DNA from: an uncultured Bacteroidales bacterium
GTDB lineage: Bacteria > Bacteroidota > Bacteroidia > Bacteroidales > UBA3663
DNA length: 31,448 bases
Direction of reading: 5' to 3'
Assembly: GCA_937899265.1 (NCBI GenBank)
Contig: CALBPV010000059.1
Coordinates: 1-31,448, forward strand
This document shows, in pieces, positions 23,880-31,448 of the stretch. The notes below the pieces were generated by a model, which was not told the DNA's origin, ran no database searches, and saw only the letters and a program-made list of their open reading frames with translations. Every line of letters begins with the position of its first letter. Position 1 is the first letter of the stretch. Position numbers and translations under genes: made by a program.

Positions 23880-25580
23880 TCAGAAGGTCAGAACCGTCAC
23901 GCTGTCGGCATCGATATCGACAGGGACGGGCTCTGTCGGGTCGAAAGGAATCCTGTAGGATTTGCCCTTGAGGAGATTGGTGAAGGTGAGCGTCTTGGTG
24001 CGTATCTTGAGTTCGTCCCAAGCCTCGCGCGGGATATCGACCCACACCTTGCCGTTCGACTCCGAGAAGTTGGCTACCACCAAGGCTCTTTCCTTGCCGC
24101 CATAGCGCAGGAAGGCGTAGAGACGCTGCGTATCGAAGCCGGGGTTGTTGAACTGGGCATATTCGAGGTCCCAGAACTTTCCGGCGGTGAAGACGGGGTG
24201 CTCCGCAGCGAGTGTAAGCAGGCTGCGATAGTAGTCGCGCACCTTTTTCTCCTCTTTGCCGAGACCCGCGAGGCTCCAACTGTCGCCCTCGCCGTGCCAT
24301 TGTATGACCTTGGGGAGCGACCAGTAGTCGAAGATGGTGGTACGTCCGTCCCTGCCGCTGTAGCCTTCTTCGTCCATGCCCCGTTCGCCGAGTTCCTGTC
24401 CGAAATAAATCATGTAGGGGCTCCGGTTCATCAGGAGACCTGTGGCCAAACCCGGGAAGCCCTTCTCGGGAGCGCCTGCAAAGAAGTCGGAGGCGATACG
24501 CTGCTCGTCGTGATTCTCGAGGAAATTGAGCATGTGGTCCTGAATGTCGCCGTGGGCTTGCCAGCAGTAGGTGATGTCTGAGGCCGAACGTTCCCAGCGG
24601 ATTACACTTTTTAAAGTATCATAGAGACCGACTTTGTCGTAGAGGTAGTCAAAGCCTGCCTCAATGTAAGCACGATAGACGGACGGCTCGTAGATTTCGG
24701 CGATGAAGATGATGCCTTGTTGCGCTGCCTTCTTGACTTGAGGGAGTGCCCAAGCCCAAAACTCCACGGGCACCATGTGGGCCATGTCGCATCGGAATCC
24801 GTCCACGCCTTTTCCGGCCCAGTAGAGGAGGATGTCGAGCATTTTTTTCCATGTTGACGGGATGGGGGAGAAGTGCTTTTCTCCGCCGCAGAGGTAGTTG
24901 ACACCGTAGTTGAGTTTGACAGTCTCATACCAGTCGTTTTTGTCGGGACTGGGCGTGAAGCAGTCGTTGCCCGTCACCTTGGCAGGACATTCCGTATATT
25001 GGTCATCGCCGCTGCCGAGGTCGAACCACGGAGCGAAGGGTTGGTCGGGAATGTAGTAGAAATTGTTGTCGGGAGAGAAAGCCACGCCGGTGTTGTCATC
25101 TTGACCGAGGTCGCGTGTGCCTTCGGGTTTCATGGTTGAGTGGTACTGGCGTGCCACGTGATTGGGCACGAAATCGATGATGAGATTGAGACCTGCCTTG
25201 TGGGTCCGTTCGACGAGGGCATCAAATTCGGCCATCCTGTTCAGGGGATCTTCGGCCAGGTCGGGCGAAACGCTGTAGTAGTCGGTAATGGCATAGGGCG
25301 ACCCTGCGATGCCCTTCACGACGTGCCGGTCTTGTCGGGGCAGACCGAGAAAGGACCAATCGGTCTGCGTGGCTTGTTGGATGAGTCCGGTGTACCACAC
25401 GTAGTTGCAGCCCAACTGTCGGATGCTGCGCAGAGCAGCCGGATTAATATCGTTCATCTTTCCGCAGCCGTTGACGGCCAGCGTTCCGTTCGGGCGCCTT
25501 GTGGGGTTGGTGTTACCAAAGAGACGCACCAACATTTGGTAAATTACAATCTTTTGCTCGTTGTCGTTTGTCTTTTTCAT
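23880..25580 (-). CDS. Alpha-amylase-family (GH13) glycoside hydrolase
   Basis: A 566-residue protein with no signal peptide, so probably cytoplasmic. The GH13 conserved regions are in order: DFVPNHVARQY (region I), DGFRCDMAHMVP (region II, nucleophile Asp265), IFIAEIYEP (region III, acid/base Glu295) and LENHDEQR (region IV, Asp358). A C-terminal beta domain (about 470-566) follows. It likely acts on intracellular alpha-glucan or maltooligosaccharides, such as stored glycogen; exact specificity cannot be read from sequence. The ATG at 25580 (MKKTNDNEQKIVIYQMLVRLFGNTNPT) is chosen, since the longer frame to 25652 crosses the promoter. It has its own promoter, and prs follows from a separate one. 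Confidence 0.92.
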   Translation of the reverse strand: MKKTNDNEQKIVIYQMLVRLFGNTNPTRRPNGTLAVNGCGKMNDINPAALRSIRQLGCNYVWYTGLIQQATQTDWSFLGLPRQDRHVVKGIAGSPYAITDYYSVSPDLAEDPLNRMAEFDALVERTHKAGLNLIIDFVPNHVARQYHSTMKPEGTRDLGQDDNTGVAFSPDNNFYYIPDQPFAPWFDLGSGDDQYTECPAKVTGNDCFTPSPDKNDWYETVKLNYGVNYLCGGEKHFSPIPSTWKKMLDILLYWAGKGVDGFRCDMAHMVPVEFWAWALPQVKKAAQQGIIFIAEIYEPSVYRAYIEAGFDYLYDKVGLYDTLKSVIRWERSASDITYCWQAHGDIQDHMLNFLENHDEQRIASDFFAGAPEKGFPGLATGLLMNRSPYMIYFGQELGERGMDEEGYSGRDGRTTIFDYWSLPKVIQWHGEGDSWSLAGLGKEEKKVRDYYRSLLTLAAEHPVFTAGKFWDLEYAQFNNPGFDTQRLYAFLRYGGKERALVVANFSESNGKVWVDIPREAWDELKIRTKTLTFTNLLKGKSYRIPFDPTEPVPVDIDADSVTVLTF

Positions 25581-25621
25581 TTTAGCGACTGAAATGTGAT
25601 GATGTTGCCAAATTTTGCGTG

Positions 25622-25653
25622 CAAAGATAGCAAAAAATTGACAGAGAACCAAA
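25622..25653 (-). promoter_or_regulatory. Promoter of the alpha-amylase gene
   Basis: Minus strand: TTTG (25653-25650), a 20-nt spacer and TATCTTTG (25629-25622). It gives a leader of about 35 nt before the ATG at 25580. Confidence 0.83.
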
Positions 25654-25733
25654 AAAAGTCCCTAAAATCTTCCTTTTTCTTCGATTTTTTTATTTTCCTT
25701 GTCAAGAATGCTGTCTATGTCAAAAAAAAATCG

Positions 25734-25741
25734 TATCTTTG
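25734..25741 (+). promoter_or_regulatory. -7 box of the tRNA-Leu promoter
   Basis: A perfect TATCTTTG lies 39 nt before the tRNA 5' end. I find no TTTG at the usual 20-nt distance, so the -33 box is weak or absent. Confidence 0.6.
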
Positions 25742-25780
25742 CAGCCGGAAATTTTTGGGGGTCTCCCAAATCCTTCGGTT

Positions 25781-25864
25781 GCCCGAATGGTGGAATGGTA
25801 GACACGAGGGACTTAAAATCCCTTGACCATTGCGGTTGTGTGGGTTCGAGTCCCACTTCGGGTA
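25781..25864 (+). tRNA. tRNA-Leu(UAA)
   Basis: An 84-nt class II tRNA. Acceptor GCCCGAA pairs with TTCGGGT (outer G-U). The anticodon stem AGGGA/TCCCT encloses loop CTTAAAA, giving anticodon TAA, which reads UUA and probably UUG leucine codons. The long variable arm (ACC/GGT stem) is typical of leucine tRNAs. The T-arm is GTGGG-TTCGAGT-CCCAC. The discriminator is A, as leucyl-tRNA synthetase requires, and the 3' CCA is not encoded. Confidence 0.96.
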
Positions 25865-25867
25865 CAA

Positions 25868-25901
25868 CAAAAACGCAGGGCAAGTGTGCCCTGCGTTTTT
25901 T
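25868..25901. terminator. Bidirectional terminator between tRNA-Leu and the ATPase gene
   Basis: A 12-bp perfect stem, AAACGCAGGGCA (25871-25882) and TGCCCTGCGTTT (25887-25898), with an AGTG loop. T-runs lie on the right and A-runs on the left, so it can stop transcription from both sides. A run of ten G (25902-25911) follows directly. Confidence 0.9.
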
Positions 25902-25944
25902 GGGGGGGGGGAGCAACGGGAGATTCTGTAAGCGGTGTATGGCA

Positions 25945-27207
25945 TCAAAAGGTCCACTTCCAGAAGGGGACAACTTCTATTTGGAGGCCATTCTGTTCCA
26001 TCAGTTCGCTTTCATCATGGGTGATGACAAGAAGTTTCCATCCGGGATGACTTGCTCCAAAACGCAGCAGCGGGGCAATCTCGCGATTGCGAGTGTCTGC
26101 ATCCTTGATGCTGTAGCTCGCCTGAATGGCCAGTTGACGGTCGGCGACGATGAAGTCTATCTCCCGCCCGCCATCGTTGAGATAGGTGACATTTTTCTTG
26201 TCGTAGCGACGACAGAGTTCTACGGCCACCATATTCTCAATGAGGGAAGTTTCTTCATCCGTTAAGAAAAGGTTCAAAATGCCGTTGTCTATGAAATAGT
26301 ATTTCTTGATGCTTTCCTTGTCCGAGAGTTTGGCTATTTCATTTTCAATAGGAATCAGGAGCCATGAGTCGATGGCATACCCTACATAATCGATGACGGA
26401 AGGCAGGGAAATTTGGTGTCCTGTGGAAACGACGATGTTGCGAAGCCTGTTGAAGGAAATGGGCTGCTTCACGCTTTCGGCCAGTTTTTTAATCATGATA
26501 TTAAGGACTCGGTCATTCTTGATTCCATTGCGGGTACAGATATCACTCAGATAAATCTTCTGATAGAGGCTCGACAGCGTGGCGCGCTTGTTGCGGAACC
26601 CTGTGATTTCTGGCAGGCCGCCGAATTTGATATATTCATTCATCAAGCGGGAGACGTTGGCGCGTTCCAAGGTTGAATGCTGCCAATTTTCGGTCAATTC
26701 TACCTGATTGGCCCGCAAATATTCATGAAACGAGAAGGGATAAACCTCCACGATGAAGAATCTGCCGCCGAGAGTCGTTGCCACGTCTTTGCTCAACATT
26801 CGGGCATTGCTGCCGGTCACACAGATGTGGTATTTCTCGTTGGCCAAACGCCTCACGAATTTGTCCCAGTGGGGAACATTCTGAATCTCGTCCAGAAAGA
26901 CGTGCGGTTTTTTGCCCCAGGTTTCGAGGTGTGTTTCAATGAGAAGATTCAAGTCTTCGGTAGTTAATTCAGCAAGGCGCTCGTCGTCGAAATTGACATA
27001 TAAGATTTCGTCCCATCCGATGCCTTGGGTCAGCAGTTCCTTCACACGCTGATACATCATATAGGATTTACCCACATGACGAACACCCACAAAGACATAG
27101 TTGCCATTGTCTTCCCATTCGAAAGGCCGGGCTATCACTTCGGCGCTCTCTATTTCGTCGCGCATATCACGCGCACAATCGAGGATAATTTTTTTCGAAA
27201 CAGACAT
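25945..27207 (-). CDS. AAA_14/DUF4143-type ATP-binding protein
   Basis: A 420-residue cytoplasmic protein. The N-terminal P-loop domain has Walker A GVRHVGKSYM near residue 45 and Walker B HVFLDEIQN near 105, followed by a TGSNARML sensor and GGRFFIVEVYPFSFHEYL. The second half is a DUF4143 region: IKFGGLPEI, YFIDNGILNLFL, then REIDFIVADRQLAIQASYSI, which has the look of a PD-(D/E)xK nuclease fold with D, and Q in place of the usual Glu-x-Lys. Such solitary ATPases are abundant in Bacteroidales and their role is unknown; toxin-antitoxin-like or DNA-related functions have been proposed. I prefer the ATG at 27207 (MSVSKKIILD) over the one at 27219. It converges on tRNA-Leu. Confidence 0.88.
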   Translation of the reverse strand: MSVSKKIILDCARDMRDEIESAEVIARPFEWEDNGNYVFVGVRHVGKSYMMYQRVKELLTQGIGWDEILYVNFDDERLAELTTEDLNLLIETHLETWGKKPHVFLDEIQNVPHWDKFVRRLANEKYHICVTGSNARMLSKDVATTLGGRFFIVEVYPFSFHEYLRANQVELTENWQHSTLERANVSRLMNEYIKFGGLPEITGFRNKRATLSSLYQKIYLSDICTRNGIKNDRVLNIMIKKLAESVKQPISFNRLRNIVVSTGHQISLPSVIDYVGYAIDSWLLIPIENEIAKLSDKESIKKYYFIDNGILNLFLTDEETSLIENMVAVELCRRYDKKNVTYLNDGGREIDFIVADRQLAIQASYSIKDADTRNREIAPLLRFGASHPGWKLLVITHDESELMEQNGLQIEVVPFWKWTF

Positions 27208-27236
27208 TTTGTAAAACAAAGTTTATAAAATCGGTG

Positions 27237-27244
27237 CAAAGTTA
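27237..27244 (-). promoter_or_regulatory. Possible -7 box of the ATPase gene
   Basis: Minus strand TAACTTTG matches TAnnTTTG, about 30 nt before the ATG at 27207. No TTTG sits at the usual spacing. The sequence between the box and the start contains two similar segments, TTTTATAAAC and TTTTACAAAA, possibly an operator. Confidence 0.4.
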
Positions 27245-27402
27245 TAAATTTATTTTTACAAAAACGGGCAATTCTTATAAAATTAACTTTATAAAAAACG
27301 TTTTTGCCTTCAAAATTTCTCAAAACGAGTGATTTTGTGCAGTTTTGACGCAAGTTTCAGACGCGAACCGGCCGATTGTCATCGAGAGCCGAAGGGTGTT
27401 AC

Positions 27403-27440
27403 ATACAAAAAAAAGACCCGAAGCAGTCCGGGCCTTTTTC
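27403..27440 (-). terminator. Terminator of efp
   Basis: Minus strand: GGCCCGGA and TTCGGGTC pair around a CTGC loop, followed by a run of eight T. It lies about 20 nt beyond the efp stop codon. Confidence 0.8.
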
Positions 27441-27460
27441 CTATTGTCGTTGTTGTCTGT

Positions 27461-28024
27461 TTATTTGGCGCGCTCCACGTAGCTGCCGTCGCGGGTATCG
27501 ACGATGATGGTGTCGCCCTCGTTGATGAAAAGGGGCACGCGGCACTCTACGCCGGTCTCGAGGGTGGCGGGCTTCATGGCGTTGGTGGCGGTGTTGCCCA
27601 TCACTCCGGGTTCGCAGTAGGTAATCTTGAGCGCTGTCTTGACAGGCATCTCAGCCGTGAGAATTGTCTCCGTGTCGGCATCCGAAACCACTTCCACTAC
27701 GTCGCCTTCCTTCATGTAGTCGGCGCCTGCAATGAGGTCGTGCGACATCGGAATCTGGTCGTAGGTCTCCTGGTTCATGAAGATATAGTCATCGCCTTCC
27801 TTGTAGAGGAACTGATAGGGACGGTGCTCCACGCGCACCTCTTCGAGCTTCTCGCCGATGTTGAAGCGGCGCTCGTAAACCAATCCCGATACTACGTCCT
27901 TCAGCTTTGTGCGCATGAAGGTGTTGCCCTTGCCGGGCTTAACATGCAAGAACTCAATCACTACGAGGATCTTGCCATCGATACGAACGACGGTGCCGTT
28001 CTTGATGTCTTGAGAGTTAATCAT
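27461..28024 (-). CDS. efp: Elongation factor P
   Basis: A 187-residue translation factor that binds between the P and E sites and relieves ribosome stalling at polyproline. Start is MINSQDIKNGTVVRIDGKILVV. The loop tip is VKPGKGNTF, with Lys32 at the position that is modified or used directly in EF-P. RRFNIGEKLEEVRVEHRPYQFLY and the C-terminal OB domains (GDVVEVVSDADTE, VECRVPLFINEGDTIIVDTRDGSYVERAK) complete all three KOW/OB domains at normal length. It is transcribed divergently from rpmH. Confidence 0.96.
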   Translation of the reverse strand: MINSQDIKNGTVVRIDGKILVVIEFLHVKPGKGNTFMRTKLKDVVSGLVYERRFNIGEKLEEVRVEHRPYQFLYKEGDDYIFMNQETYDQIPMSHDLIAGADYMKEGDVVEVVSDADTETILTAEMPVKTALKITYCEPGVMGNTATNAMKPATLETGVECRVPLFINEGDTIIVDTRDGSYVERAK

Positions 28025-28074
28025 AAATCTTGAATCTTATTGTTGAATTTGTAAAATATAAACTTTTGAGGGTG

Positions 28075-28109
28075 CAAAGATAGTAAATAAAGATGACATA
28101 TCCAACAAA
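28075..28109 (-). promoter_or_regulatory. Promoter of efp
   Basis: Minus strand: a perfect TATCTTTG (28082-28075) about 50 nt before the ATG. The nearest TTTG (28109-28106) gives a 23-nt spacer, longer than the 20 nt seen at four other promoters in the window. Confidence 0.6.
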
Positions 28110-28153
28110 AAACGAAAAAAACATGTATTTTTTTGAAGTTTTTTGCTGAAATA

Positions 28154-28185
28154 TTTGGATTGTTCAATTATTTTCTCTATTTTTG
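28154..28185 (+). promoter_or_regulatory. Promoter of rpmH
   Basis: TTTG (28154-28157), a 20-nt spacer and TATTTTTG (28178-28185), about 72 nt before the rpmH ATG. Confidence 0.8.
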
Positions 28186-28256
28186 CACACGCGTTTTGAC
28201 AAAAACGGCTTTATTGAACGAAAATAATAATAATTAAATAATAGGAGAACAAGATT

Positions 28257-28406
28257 ATGAAAATGACTTTTCAGCCCCACAACCATCGCCGTCTCCACAA
28301 GCATGGTTTCCGCAGTCGCATGGCTACCAAGAACGGTCGCCGCGTGCTTGCAGCTCGTCGCGCTAAAGGCCGCAAGAACCTTACCGTTGGCGATACGATG
28401 CATTGA
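28257..28406 (+). CDS. rpmH: 50S ribosomal protein L34
   Basis: A 49-residue, highly basic ribosomal protein of the large subunit. The frame reads MKMTFQPHNHRRLHKHGFRS, then RMATKNGRRVLAARRAKGRK and NLTVGD, matching L34 over its whole length. An internal ATG at 28263 is a less likely start, because MKxTFQP is the family start. A purine-rich AGGAGA lies 15 nt upstream, unusual for this window. It has its own promoter and a strong terminator. It is not next to rnpA or dnaA, which is common in Bacteroidetes. Confidence 0.96.
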   Translation: MKMTFQPHNHRRLHKHGFRSRMATKNGRRVLAARRAKGRKNLTVGDTMH

Positions 28407-28432
28407 TTCGCATCCCTCTGAAGAAAAACTGT

Positions 28433-28469
28433 AAACTGTCTTTGAGGTTCGCCTCAAGGACAGTTTTTT
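28433..28469 (+). terminator. Terminator of rpmH
   Basis: AAACTGTC and TTTGAGG pair with CCTCAAG and GACAGTTT around a TTCG tetraloop, followed by six T (28464-28469). It ends about 22 nt before the MoxR ATPase start. Confidence 0.9.
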
Positions 28470-28490
28470 CATTACAACCCCTTACGCAGG

Positions 28491-30065
28491 ATGAAATCAC
28501 GAATACAATCCCTCCTCCTCCAACTTCGCAAAGGTCTCTATGAGAAGGACACCGAAGTGGCTCTCGCCCTTCTGGCTGCTGTTGCCGGACAGAGCATTCT
28601 CCTTCTGGGTCCTCCCGGTGTGGCCAAGAGCATGGTGGCTCGTCGGCTCAAGGATGCTTTCCGCTCCGCTCGGAGTTTTGAGTACCTGATGTCGCGTTTC
28701 TCTACTCCCGACGAGATTTTCGGCCCCGTTTCCATCTCGCAGCTCAAAACCCACGACCGCTATCGTCGTGTGACCGAGGGCTTCCTGCCTTCGGCCGATG
28801 TGGTTTTTCTCGACGAGATATGGAAGGCAGGCCCCGCCATCCAGAACACCCTGCTCACCGTTCTCAACGAGAAAATCTATCTCAACGGCGATCAGGTCAT
28901 GCATCTTCCCCTCAAACTGCTCATCGGAGCCAGCAACGAACTTCCCACGAGGGGAGAGGGGCTGGAGGCGCTGTGGGACCGTTTCCTGCTGCGTGCTTTC
29001 TCCGAGCCCGTGCGTGACGAGAAGGCTTTCCATGCGATGCTCACCGACGATGCCCCTCTTGCGCCCGTCGATGAGACGCTGCAAATCACGGGAGAAGAGT
29101 ACGCCCTGTGGCAGGAAGAGATAGCCCGCATCGTGGTGCCGGCTTCGGTGCTCGACACCTTGAGCGCCCTGCGCCGTTCGCTGCAGGCTCTCCGCATCGA
29201 GGGAGACGAAATGACCCGCACGGTCTATGTGAGCGACCGCCGTTGGAAGCAGGTGGTACGCCTGCTCCGCACCTCGGCCTTCCTCCACGACCGGAAGGAG
29301 GTGGCCCCAGAGGACCTACTCCTCCTTCAGCACTGTCTGTGGAACGAACCCGATGAACGCGACCCCGTGGCTCGTATGGTGAGAGACCGGATTCTCGGTC
29401 CCGCCCGAGAGAAACTTTCCGTCTTTCGGAACTCGTTGGAACGCCGTTTGCGTGCCAGTCGCGTTGAGTCTGCCGTTGCCCGGCGACAAAGCGAGGGCGA
29501 CCGTCGCGATGAGGATCTCATCATCTACGACGACTGTCTCTACCGCATCGACAATCACGGCAACGGACAGACCTACATCCAGGTCTCCGATTTCATCCGC
29601 ATGGACAATCGCCGTTCGCCCAACGATGCACCCGTGCGCGGCGTGATGTATGCCGACCCGCAAGAACCTTCGCGCACCGTCATCCGCGTCTATCGCAATC
29701 CCGACCTTCTCCGTGAGGGAGGTGACGACATCCCGCCGGTGGCATCGATGACCTCGGTCAACCTCCAGCGCGATGACCGCTACATCTACATCAACGGCTC
29801 CCGCTATCCGCTCCATCGGGCTCTGCGCGGCGAGTCGCTTCGGCAGTACACCCGGCCGCAGACCTCCGATGCCGAAATCGGGCTTGACATCGAGACGTCC
29901 GTCGATGAACTGTGGCAGCAGGCCTCCTCGCTGGCCACCGCTTGTAAGAACCATCTTTTTGCTTCCGCCTCGGACCGCCTGCTCATCGATGACGAGATGA
30001 AGGCTTTCCAACGACAAATAGCATTGACTCGCGCTGATGTCCGTCAGGTACTCTACGGCGATTGA
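28491..30065 (+). CDS. MoxR-family AAA+ ATPase (RavA-like)
   Basis: A 524-residue cytoplasmic chaperone-like ATPase. Walker A is GPPGVAKS (residues 40-47), Walker B VVFLDEI (104-110) and sensor 1 LLIGASNELP (Asn149). FSTPDEIFGPVSISQLK is the MoxR/RavA signature. An alpha-helical lid runs to about residue 310. Beyond it the sequence (about 340-470) has an RRDEDLIIYDDCLY stretch and short beta-rich repeats ending ...RYPLHRAL, in the place of the LARA domain of E. coli RavA but not obviously similar. The VWA partner gene overlaps by 29 nt. MoxR-VWA pairs mature or remodel protein complexes; the E. coli pair acts on respiratory complexes, and the target here is unknown. Confidence 0.9.
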   Translation: MKSRIQSLLLQLRKGLYEKDTEVALALLAAVAGQSILLLGPPGVAKSMVARRLKDAFRSARSFEYLMSRFSTPDEIFGPVSISQLKTHDRYRRVTEGFLPSADVVFLDEIWKAGPAIQNTLLTVLNEKIYLNGDQVMHLPLKLLIGASNELPTRGEGLEALWDRFLLRAFSEPVRDEKAFHAMLTDDAPLAPVDETLQITGEEYALWQEEIARIVVPASVLDTLSALRRSLQALRIEGDEMTRTVYVSDRRWKQVVRLLRTSAFLHDRKEVAPEDLLLLQHCLWNEPDERDPVARMVRDRILGPAREKLSVFRNSLERRLRASRVESAVARRQSEGDRRDEDLIIYDDCLYRIDNHGNGQTYIQVSDFIRMDNRRSPNDAPVRGVMYADPQEPSRTVIRVYRNPDLLREGGDDIPPVASMTSVNLQRDDRYIYINGSRYPLHRALRGESLRQYTRPQTSDAEIGLDIETSVDELWQQASSLATACKNHLFASASDRLLIDDEMKAFQRQIALTRADVRQVLYGD

Positions 30066-31305
30066 CCGTTTCCTCCGCTCCGGCGAAGTGCCTTCTCTGG
30101 CCGATGTGCCCGGGCAGGAGCCCCTTTGGGCCTATGTGTTGTCCACCATGCAGGACGATGCAATACGTCTCGGCGTGAGGGGCGACCGTCTGAAGGAACG
30201 CATCTATCGCGACGAGATGATGCAGATGATTGCCGAGTGCGAGCAGAAACAGGCCTTCCGCCTCAAGTGTTTGCCGCCCGACAGCGATCCCGAAGCTGCC
30301 CTCTTGCAGTATCGGGAGGATGTGGAGCAACGGGCCGAGGCCCATCGTCCGCTGCTGATGCTCAATCTCCGCCAGATTCCCGACTATTTAAAAAGGTGTA
30401 ATGTCTCCGACCTCGATTTTTTCCAGGCCTGGAACCTCATGGGCGGCTATTGGAACGAGGTGCTTTTCGAACAGGCACGGCGTCTGGTGCGTCTGCAGCA
30501 TGATTTTCCGCAGTTGCTCGACATGGCCCGATACATGGGCCGCGAGGCAGATACCGAGGCAACCGACCGCATGCAGGCATCCGCCGGGACCTCCATGTCG
30601 CTTGACCACGCCAGCCACAGCGACATCGAAGGCTTCACCCTCGGCAACGACCTCTCGGCCCTCTTGCCCGGCGAACTGGCCCTCAGCGCCGACTCGGAAC
30701 TGAGCGACCTCTTTGCCCTGCGCTATGCCACGCAGTCCCTCCAGATGTTCCGGTCGCGCAGTGACTTGCTCAAACCCACACGCCGCCTCCAGGAGACGAG
30801 TGCACGCCGTTGCGGCCCCATGATTGTGGTGCTCGACACGTCCGCCTCCATGGACGGACGACCGCTCGAATTGGGTTACTCCCTCCTGGTGCGACTTCTG
30901 GAATATGCTGTCTCCTCTCGGCGTGACCTTTTCCTCATCTCTTTCGCCGTGAGTGCCCGGCCAGTGGACTGCCTGAGCGAAAAAGGCCGTCTCCTGCAAC
31001 AGATGCGCCTGCGTGCCGACGGACACACCGATGTGAGCACTGCCCTCGACATCGTCTTCGACCTCCTCGCCAACGACCCCCGTTATCTGGGTGCCGATGT
31101 GGCTCTCGTCTCCGATTTCCAGGTGCCTGTCGTGAACAAGGCCCGACAACTCGTCTGGCGCAGAATGCAGGAGGCCGGTACGCGATTCTACGGCCTCCAG
31201 CTGGGACTCATGGAACACTCTCCCTGGTGCCCTTTCTGCGACAAATACTGGGTCATCGACTATCATTTCAAGATGTCAAGATACAGTTTCGTCCCCGAGT
31301 CGTAA
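30037..31305 (+). CDS. VWA-domain protein, ViaA-like partner of the MoxR ATPase
   Basis: A 422-residue protein. An alpha-helical N-terminal part (about 1-250) precedes a von Willebrand A domain. The metal-ion adhesion site reads VVLDTSASMDG near residue 266 (DxSxS), followed by a Thr in GHTDVSTALD and an Asp in ALVSDFQVP near 356. The tail contains CPFCDKYW, a CxxC pair that could bind metal, and ends KMSRYSFVPES. The start at 30037 lies inside the ATPase gene (29-nt overlap), indicating coupled translation. In E. coli ViaA stimulates RavA ATPase; the same partnership is inferred here from order and domains. Confidence 0.9.
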   Translation: MSVRYSTAIDRFLRSGEVPSLADVPGQEPLWAYVLSTMQDDAIRLGVRGDRLKERIYRDEMMQMIAECEQKQAFRLKCLPPDSDPEAALLQYREDVEQRAEAHRPLLMLNLRQIPDYLKRCNVSDLDFFQAWNLMGGYWNEVLFEQARRLVRLQHDFPQLLDMARYMGREADTEATDRMQASAGTSMSLDHASHSDIEGFTLGNDLSALLPGELALSADSELSDLFALRYATQSLQMFRSRSDLLKPTRRLQETSARRCGPMIVVLDTSASMDGRPLELGYSLLVRLLEYAVSSRRDLFLISFAVSARPVDCLSEKGRLLQQMRLRADGHTDVSTALDIVFDLLANDPRYLGADVALVSDFQVPVVNKARQLVWRRMQEAGTRFYGLQLGLMEHSPWCPFCDKYWVIDYHFKMSRYSFVPES

Positions 31306-31448
31306 TCTGTTCTTCTATATATTAGCCGGGCGAGAAGAACGGAATGGTGACAATGCCGGCCAAACTGCCAAAACGTCGCCTACAATCTGGGCAAGCTTTT
31401 GGCACTTGACTTTGGGTCTATCGTCTGACGATGGAGGTTTCCGCAACT
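31306..31448. other. Right-edge sequence with no recognised feature
   Basis: The last 143 nt after the VWA gene hold no frame, hairpin with T-run or promoter box that I can support. The window ends before the next gene can be seen. Confidence 0.5.

Noticed and set aside
25945..27207. A mobile element or integrase-linked island next to tRNA-Leu
   Set aside because: No integrase, no duplication of the tRNA 3' end and no transposase were found; the neighbour is a solitary AAA_14/DUF4143 ATPase.
27208..27236. A proven operator for the ATPase gene
   Set aside because: TTTTATAAAC and TTTTACAAAA look like a direct repeat, but in such AT-rich DNA this can arise by chance.

Overview
The window reads as chromosomal DNA of a Bacteroidales bacterium, most likely Prevotellaceae-like. 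The reasons are the -33 TTTG / -7 TAnnTTTG promoters (four with an identical 20-nt spacer), an absence of obvious Shine-Dalgarno dependence, fimbrillin-family lipoproteins with DUF3575/DUF5119 partners, and the content of the housekeeping clusters. The genus is inference; no rRNA is present.

Layout. (1) 1-7009, minus strand: a fimbrial/surface-protein locus. In transcription order it holds a DUF3575 outer-membrane protein, a DUF5119 lipoprotein overlapping it by 4 nt, a fimbrillin with two apparent compensating frameshifts, a four-helix-bundle protein with a C4 zinc finger, a second fimbrillin-family lipoprotein, and the start of a large secreted protein that runs off the left edge. The locus is full of simple-sequence structure: degenerate octamer arrays (GARATNNC), each associated with a C-rich leader, poly-C tracts of 6-9, and a hairpin-rich 3' region that includes a tRNA-minihelix look-alike. 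(2) 7010-7497: a divergent intergenic region with a long inverted repeat and stable hairpins. (3) 7498-20470, plus strand: dapB, lepB, wbqC-like, dxs, trkA, trkH, ftsK, trxB and a MATE exporter. The first four are separated by heptamer-type repeats and a duplicated intergenic element; the rest are tightly packed, several with ATGA overlaps. (4) 20483-25580, minus strand: an alpha-amylase-family enzyme, prs, guaB and a periplasmic cyclophilin. (5) 25781-27207: tRNA-Leu(UAA) converging on an AAA_14/DUF4143 ATPase across a bidirectional terminator. (6) 27461-28406: divergent efp and rpmH. (7) 28491-31305: a MoxR/RavA-type ATPase overlapping a VWA-domain (ViaA-like) partner.

The housekeeping genes are intact full-length frames, so the broken fimbrillin and the repeat arrays stand out. 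The most interesting hypothesis is that the fimbrial locus uses several simple-sequence contingency elements at once. In particular, an octamer array lies between a translationally coupled start codon and the lipoprotein signal of the DUF5119 protein, where a one-unit change would alter the reading frame. This is inference and needs comparison between strains or raw reads.
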